Shown one piece after another: positions 31,699-33,930 of a stretch of 33,930 nt of DNA; position 1 is the stretch's first letter, and the number at the start of each line of letters is the position of its first letter. The stretch comes from Acanthamoeba lenticulata (lineage: Eukaryota > Discosea > Longamoebia > Acanthamoebidae): positions 1 to 33,930 of the forward strand of contig NAVB01000334.1 of assembly GCA_002179805.1 (NCBI GenBank), read 5' to 3'. A model generated the notes under the pieces. That model saw only the letters and a list, made by a program, of their open reading frames with translations, was not told where the DNA came from and made no database searches. Both the position numbers and the translations under genes were made by a program.

Positions 31699-32916
31699 TT
31701 ACATAGTTTGCAGGCCTCGGGCCATACGCGCAAGCTGGAGGTTGGTTGACTTGCCAGCCGCCGTGCGGAAGACGGCTGTGCTGTTAAACTGGCGGCAGCA
31801 CTCCAGAGTAGCACAGGGAGGATAAGCCCTCATGAGTTTGTCCATGAGGGACTCGTGGAGGTGGGACAACATCCACACATCTCTCACGTAGTCCAACTCT
31901 ATGAGCTGGGCGGGCTCTACGCGTGACGCGTCCATGAAACTCAGGATGCGGGACAACTTGTGGAGCCTATCATCCAGCTCGCGCAGGCCAAGAGCTTTGC
32001 GCAATTGGTCCACATGATAGGTGGCCCCATCCCGCCTCTCCGAAACGTGACCCGCGTCCAACAGCCCGAGCATCAGACAGGCGACGCGTATGACGTCCGT
32101 CTGTAGCCATGGATCGTTCCTTGCAGCTGCTCTAGAGAGGACCAAAGCGGATATGATCCACAAGCGTCTGGCGTGCTTCCAGTGTTCCTGGCCGAGCGCT
32201 AGCAAGATAGGCCGCGTGTACTCGTCGGCCTTGTTGACCAGCGCCTCTGAGGCGCGCAAAGACTGGCGCACGGCCTCCGGGGATAAAGACCTGATGGGAG
32301 CAAGCCGCGAGCTGGCCAGTGCACTAGTGGGGGATGATGTGCTCGACACAGGTGAAGTTGAGGAAGCAGAGGTGGTCGCGACGGAGGGCGGAGAGATAAG
32401 TTCGAGGAGCTGGATGTGCCACTCACGCTCGACGGCCTTGTGCACATGATGCCTCACGCCTTTCCTCTGCTTGCTGGGTTGGGCAACCTTCGCCAGGAAC
32501 GTCGTGATCTGATCGAACCGCACGGTGCCGTCCTTCTCCACCAGATTGTTGGGGAGGCTGAACTTCTTGAGCCACCTGGTGATGACGTCTAGCTCCTTCT
32601 CTCCGGTTACCGCTTGAAGCAGTAGCGCAGCTGGGTAGAAGCTATGTGCGCCGCCAACGGTACGAGCAGACCGCAGCCGCGGAGCTAACTCAACAAGGCG
32701 GGCCCGTCTAGCGTTGATGGCGACTTGTGGGTTGTACCAGACGTGGCGAGGTTGGGAAGTGGTCTTCTTTTCTTCTCCAGCCGGCTGTGGGGCAGAGTCG
32801 GTTCGCGGGGAGAACTGTTTCGTAGCCTCAGTACTGCCAGCGCTCTCTTCGACCGAAAAGGTAGTGGTTCGTGGAGTGCGCTTTCCAACTTTCTTGTGGG
32901 ACGAAGACCGAAGCAT
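31699..32916 (-). CDS. Hypothetical protein, single exon, 405 aa
   Basis: No family recognised. An intronless frame of 405 codons, unusual among its intron-rich neighbours. The first 65 residues are Ser/Thr/Lys-rich and probably disordered. Two helical blocks follow: INARRARLVELAPRLRSAR with SFYPAALLLQAVTG, then a segment up to about 165. A Ser/Thr/Pro-rich linker leads to a predominantly helical C-terminal half (EHWKHARRLWIISALVLSR, VIRVACLMLGLL, ELDDRLHKLSRILSFMDA). There is no signal peptide or obvious transmembrane helix. A TATA-like ATAAAA at 32980-32985 and an E2F-like site just above it support transcription from about 32955, giving roughly a 40-base leader before the first ATG. Confidence 0.75.
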   Translation of the reverse strand: MLRSSSHKKVGKRTPRTTTFSVEESAGSTEATKQFSPRTDSAPQPAGEEKKTTSQPRHVWYNPQVAINARRARLVELAPRLRSARTVGGAHSFYPAALLLQAVTGEKELDVITRWLKKFSLPNNLVEKDGTVRFDQITTFLAKVAQPSKQRKGVRHHVHKAVEREWHIQLLELISPPSVATTSASSTSPVSSTSSPTSALASSRLAPIRSLSPEAVRQSLRASEALVNKADEYTRPILLALGQEHWKHARRLWIISALVLSRAAARNDPWLQTDVIRVACLMLGLLDAGHVSERRDGATYHVDQLRKALGLRELDDRLHKLSRILSFMDASRVEPAQLIELDYVRDVWMLSHLHESLMDKLMRAYPPCATLECCRQFNSTAVFRTAAGKSTNLQLARMARGLQTM

Positions 32917-32979
32917 GGCTTGAGGTTATGGGTGTGGTTTGTGGCTGAGGCGAGTGAAGTGCCCTGCGCTGCGCAGCCG

Positions 32980-32985
32980 TTTTAT
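32980..32985 (-). promoter_or_regulatory. TATA-like element of the 405-aa gene
   Basis: ATAAAA on the minus strand, about 65-70 bp upstream of the ATG. Confidence 0.5.
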
Positions 32986-32989
32986 GGGG

Positions 32990-32997
32990 GCGCGAAA
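32990..32997 (-). promoter_or_regulatory. E2F-like site (TTTCGCGC)
   Basis: TTTCGCGC on the minus strand matches the E2F core and lies a few bases upstream of the TATA-like element. The region is GC-rich, so a chance match is possible. Confidence 0.35.
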
Positions 32998-33036
32998 GGG
33001 AAAAAATTGGGCGCATATCTCCGGGTCCGTTAAAAA

Positions 33037-33207
33037 GGCGCGCAGCGCGGCGAAGAGAAAACGTTAATTTCTTCTGCTGCATGCGCTTTTCCTTCACGAA
33101 AAGCGCGCCAAAGAGAAAAGCGCATCCAAGAGAAAACTTGGCCCTTTTCCGTCAGGAAAAGCGCATGCAGCAGAAGAAATTAACGTTTTCTCTTCGCGCT
33201 GCGCGCC
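33037..33207. repeat. Long near-perfect inverted repeat (foldback/hairpin)
   Basis: The left arm (33037-33093, 57 nt) and right arm (33154-33207, 54 nt) are reverse complements apart from one 3-nt difference, separated by a 60-nt spacer. The spacer has its own 9-bp perfect stem, GCGCTTTTC/GAAAAGCGC, at 33083-33106, which overlaps the left arm, and AAAAGCGC recurs three times in the element. No target-site duplication or transposase is visible. It lies between the promoter of the 405-residue gene and the 3' end of the E2-like gene. Confidence 0.85.
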
Positions 33208-33356
33208 GAGGTAGCAGCAACAACAGCAGCGACCACACACAACTGGCTCATAGATGCGCTTCTGACGACGTTGCAGCGCTCGCCAAAGGGTCACTGCCCC
33301 GAAGAGACGGTGTGTGACTACTCCGTGGGGATCGAGAAAAACAAAAAAGGGTTGTA

Positions 33357-33894
33357 TTAGGCCATGAGCTCGGGGTTCTCGACATAGGTCTGGAACGTTT
33401 TGAGAAGCCGCCCCGCCACGTCGGCCTCGATGGCCCGATTGTCGCATGAGAGCGTGACCGACACGACGGTGGATACCGTGGGCGTCGCCACCGCGGCCAG
33501 GGCCTTCTCGTCCTCCTCAACCAACTCGATGTCTGTCGCCAAAGGAAAACCGCAATAATAACAGCAACAGCAGAGAAGTGAGCCCGCGGGTTGGCTTCAA
33601 AGAGACAAAACGAAACGAAAACGAAAACGAAAGCGAAAGAGAAGGCGGGGGAGGAGGGAGCATTGATGATGATGATGATGATGTACCGTCGGCGTTGTCA
33701 AACGAGGCGGAGACAGAGGGCGGGAGGAGGACCTCCTTGCGGCCCTCGCCCACGGCCAGGATGACGCCCTGCGGCGGGTTGATCACCGCGCTGAACTCGC
33801 TCACGCCAAACATGCCCAGGTTCGACACACTGACGGTGCCGCCCTGGAACTCCTCCGGCTTGAGCTTCCCGTCGCGCGCTCGTGATGCCAGCTC
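33357..33894 (-). CDS. PDHX-like (E3-binding protein) or degenerate E2 acyltransferase, C-terminal part
   Basis: The last two exons (33894-33687 and 33532-33357) of a 2-oxoacid dehydrogenase E2-type catalytic domain; upstream exons are off-window. [38 protein letters not shown] and VILAVGEG are signature E2 sequence. The active-site motif is changed: family SCDHRVVDG reads SCDNRAIEA, so the catalytic His and the following Asp-Gly are both lost. The terminal [17 protein letters not shown] resembles PDHX (RFLKSFKANLENP) more than active E2. PDHX is the structural subunit that anchors E3 in the mitochondrial pyruvate dehydrogenase complex. An Asn for His also occurs in some non-catalytic E2-like subunits. 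The acceptor at 33894 is chosen from the conserved frame. Confidence 0.85.
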
Positions 33895-33930
33895 CTGCGC
33901 CATTGCGCAAAACAAAAATCGTTAATAATA

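Noticed and set aside
33081..33317. Open frames across the inverted repeat with similar Lys/Arg-rich peptides on both strands
   Set aside because: The resemblance is produced by the inverted repeat itself; there is no independent coding evidence.

Overview
The window is nuclear protein-coding DNA from a free-living amoeba, most likely Acanthamoeba or a close amoebozoan. The reasons are GC-rich exons interrupted by many short (about 60-130 bp) AT-richer spliceosomal introns, tight gene packing, and a gene set typical of that lineage (CH/RhoGEF, F-box/RCC1, HSBP1, striatin, TPX2). Nothing bacterial, viral, CRISPR-like or transposase-like was seen. The gene models below were built by hand from reading-frame continuity across GT..AG introns and from family alignment by eye. 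In nearly every multi-exon gene the exon lengths sum to an intact frame, which supports them.

Layout, left to right. 1-2727 (-): striatin homologue, running off the left edge. 2966-3462 (+): HSBP1, divergent from striatin. 3583-5141 (-): zinc alcohol/formaldehyde dehydrogenase-like enzyme. 5449-7505 (+): divergent actin-related protein. 7911-8444 (-): unknown single-exon gene. 8958-14199 (-): Vav-like CH-IQ-DH-PH Rho GEF with a long low-complexity tail. 14992-17234 and 17621-18902 (-): tandem paralogues of an unrecognised family with matching intron phases. 19633-20938 (-): class A FAD monooxygenase. 21171-24599 (-): 15-exon unrecognised helical protein. 24850-26350 (-): Per1/PGAP3 GPI-lipid remodelling protein. 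26392-28221 (-): TPX2-like spindle protein with an Aurora-binding-like N-terminus and a KEN box. 29333-31495 (+): F-box/RCC1 protein. 31699-32916 (-): unknown single-exon gene. 33037-33207: long near-perfect inverted repeat. 33357-33894 (-): C-terminal exons of a PDHX/E2-like protein lacking the catalytic His, running off the right edge.

The genes do not form one pathway. Several touch the cytoskeleton and cell cycle (striatin/STRIPAK scaffold, actin-related protein, Rho GEF, TPX2), and others are metabolic (dehydrogenase, monooxygenase, PDH subunit). An E2F-type site lies upstream of TPX2 and a weaker one upstream of the unknown gene at 31699-32916, suggesting cell-cycle control. Most introns begin GT-N-C rather than the usual GTAAG or GTATG, a lineage signature that recurs in most genes here.
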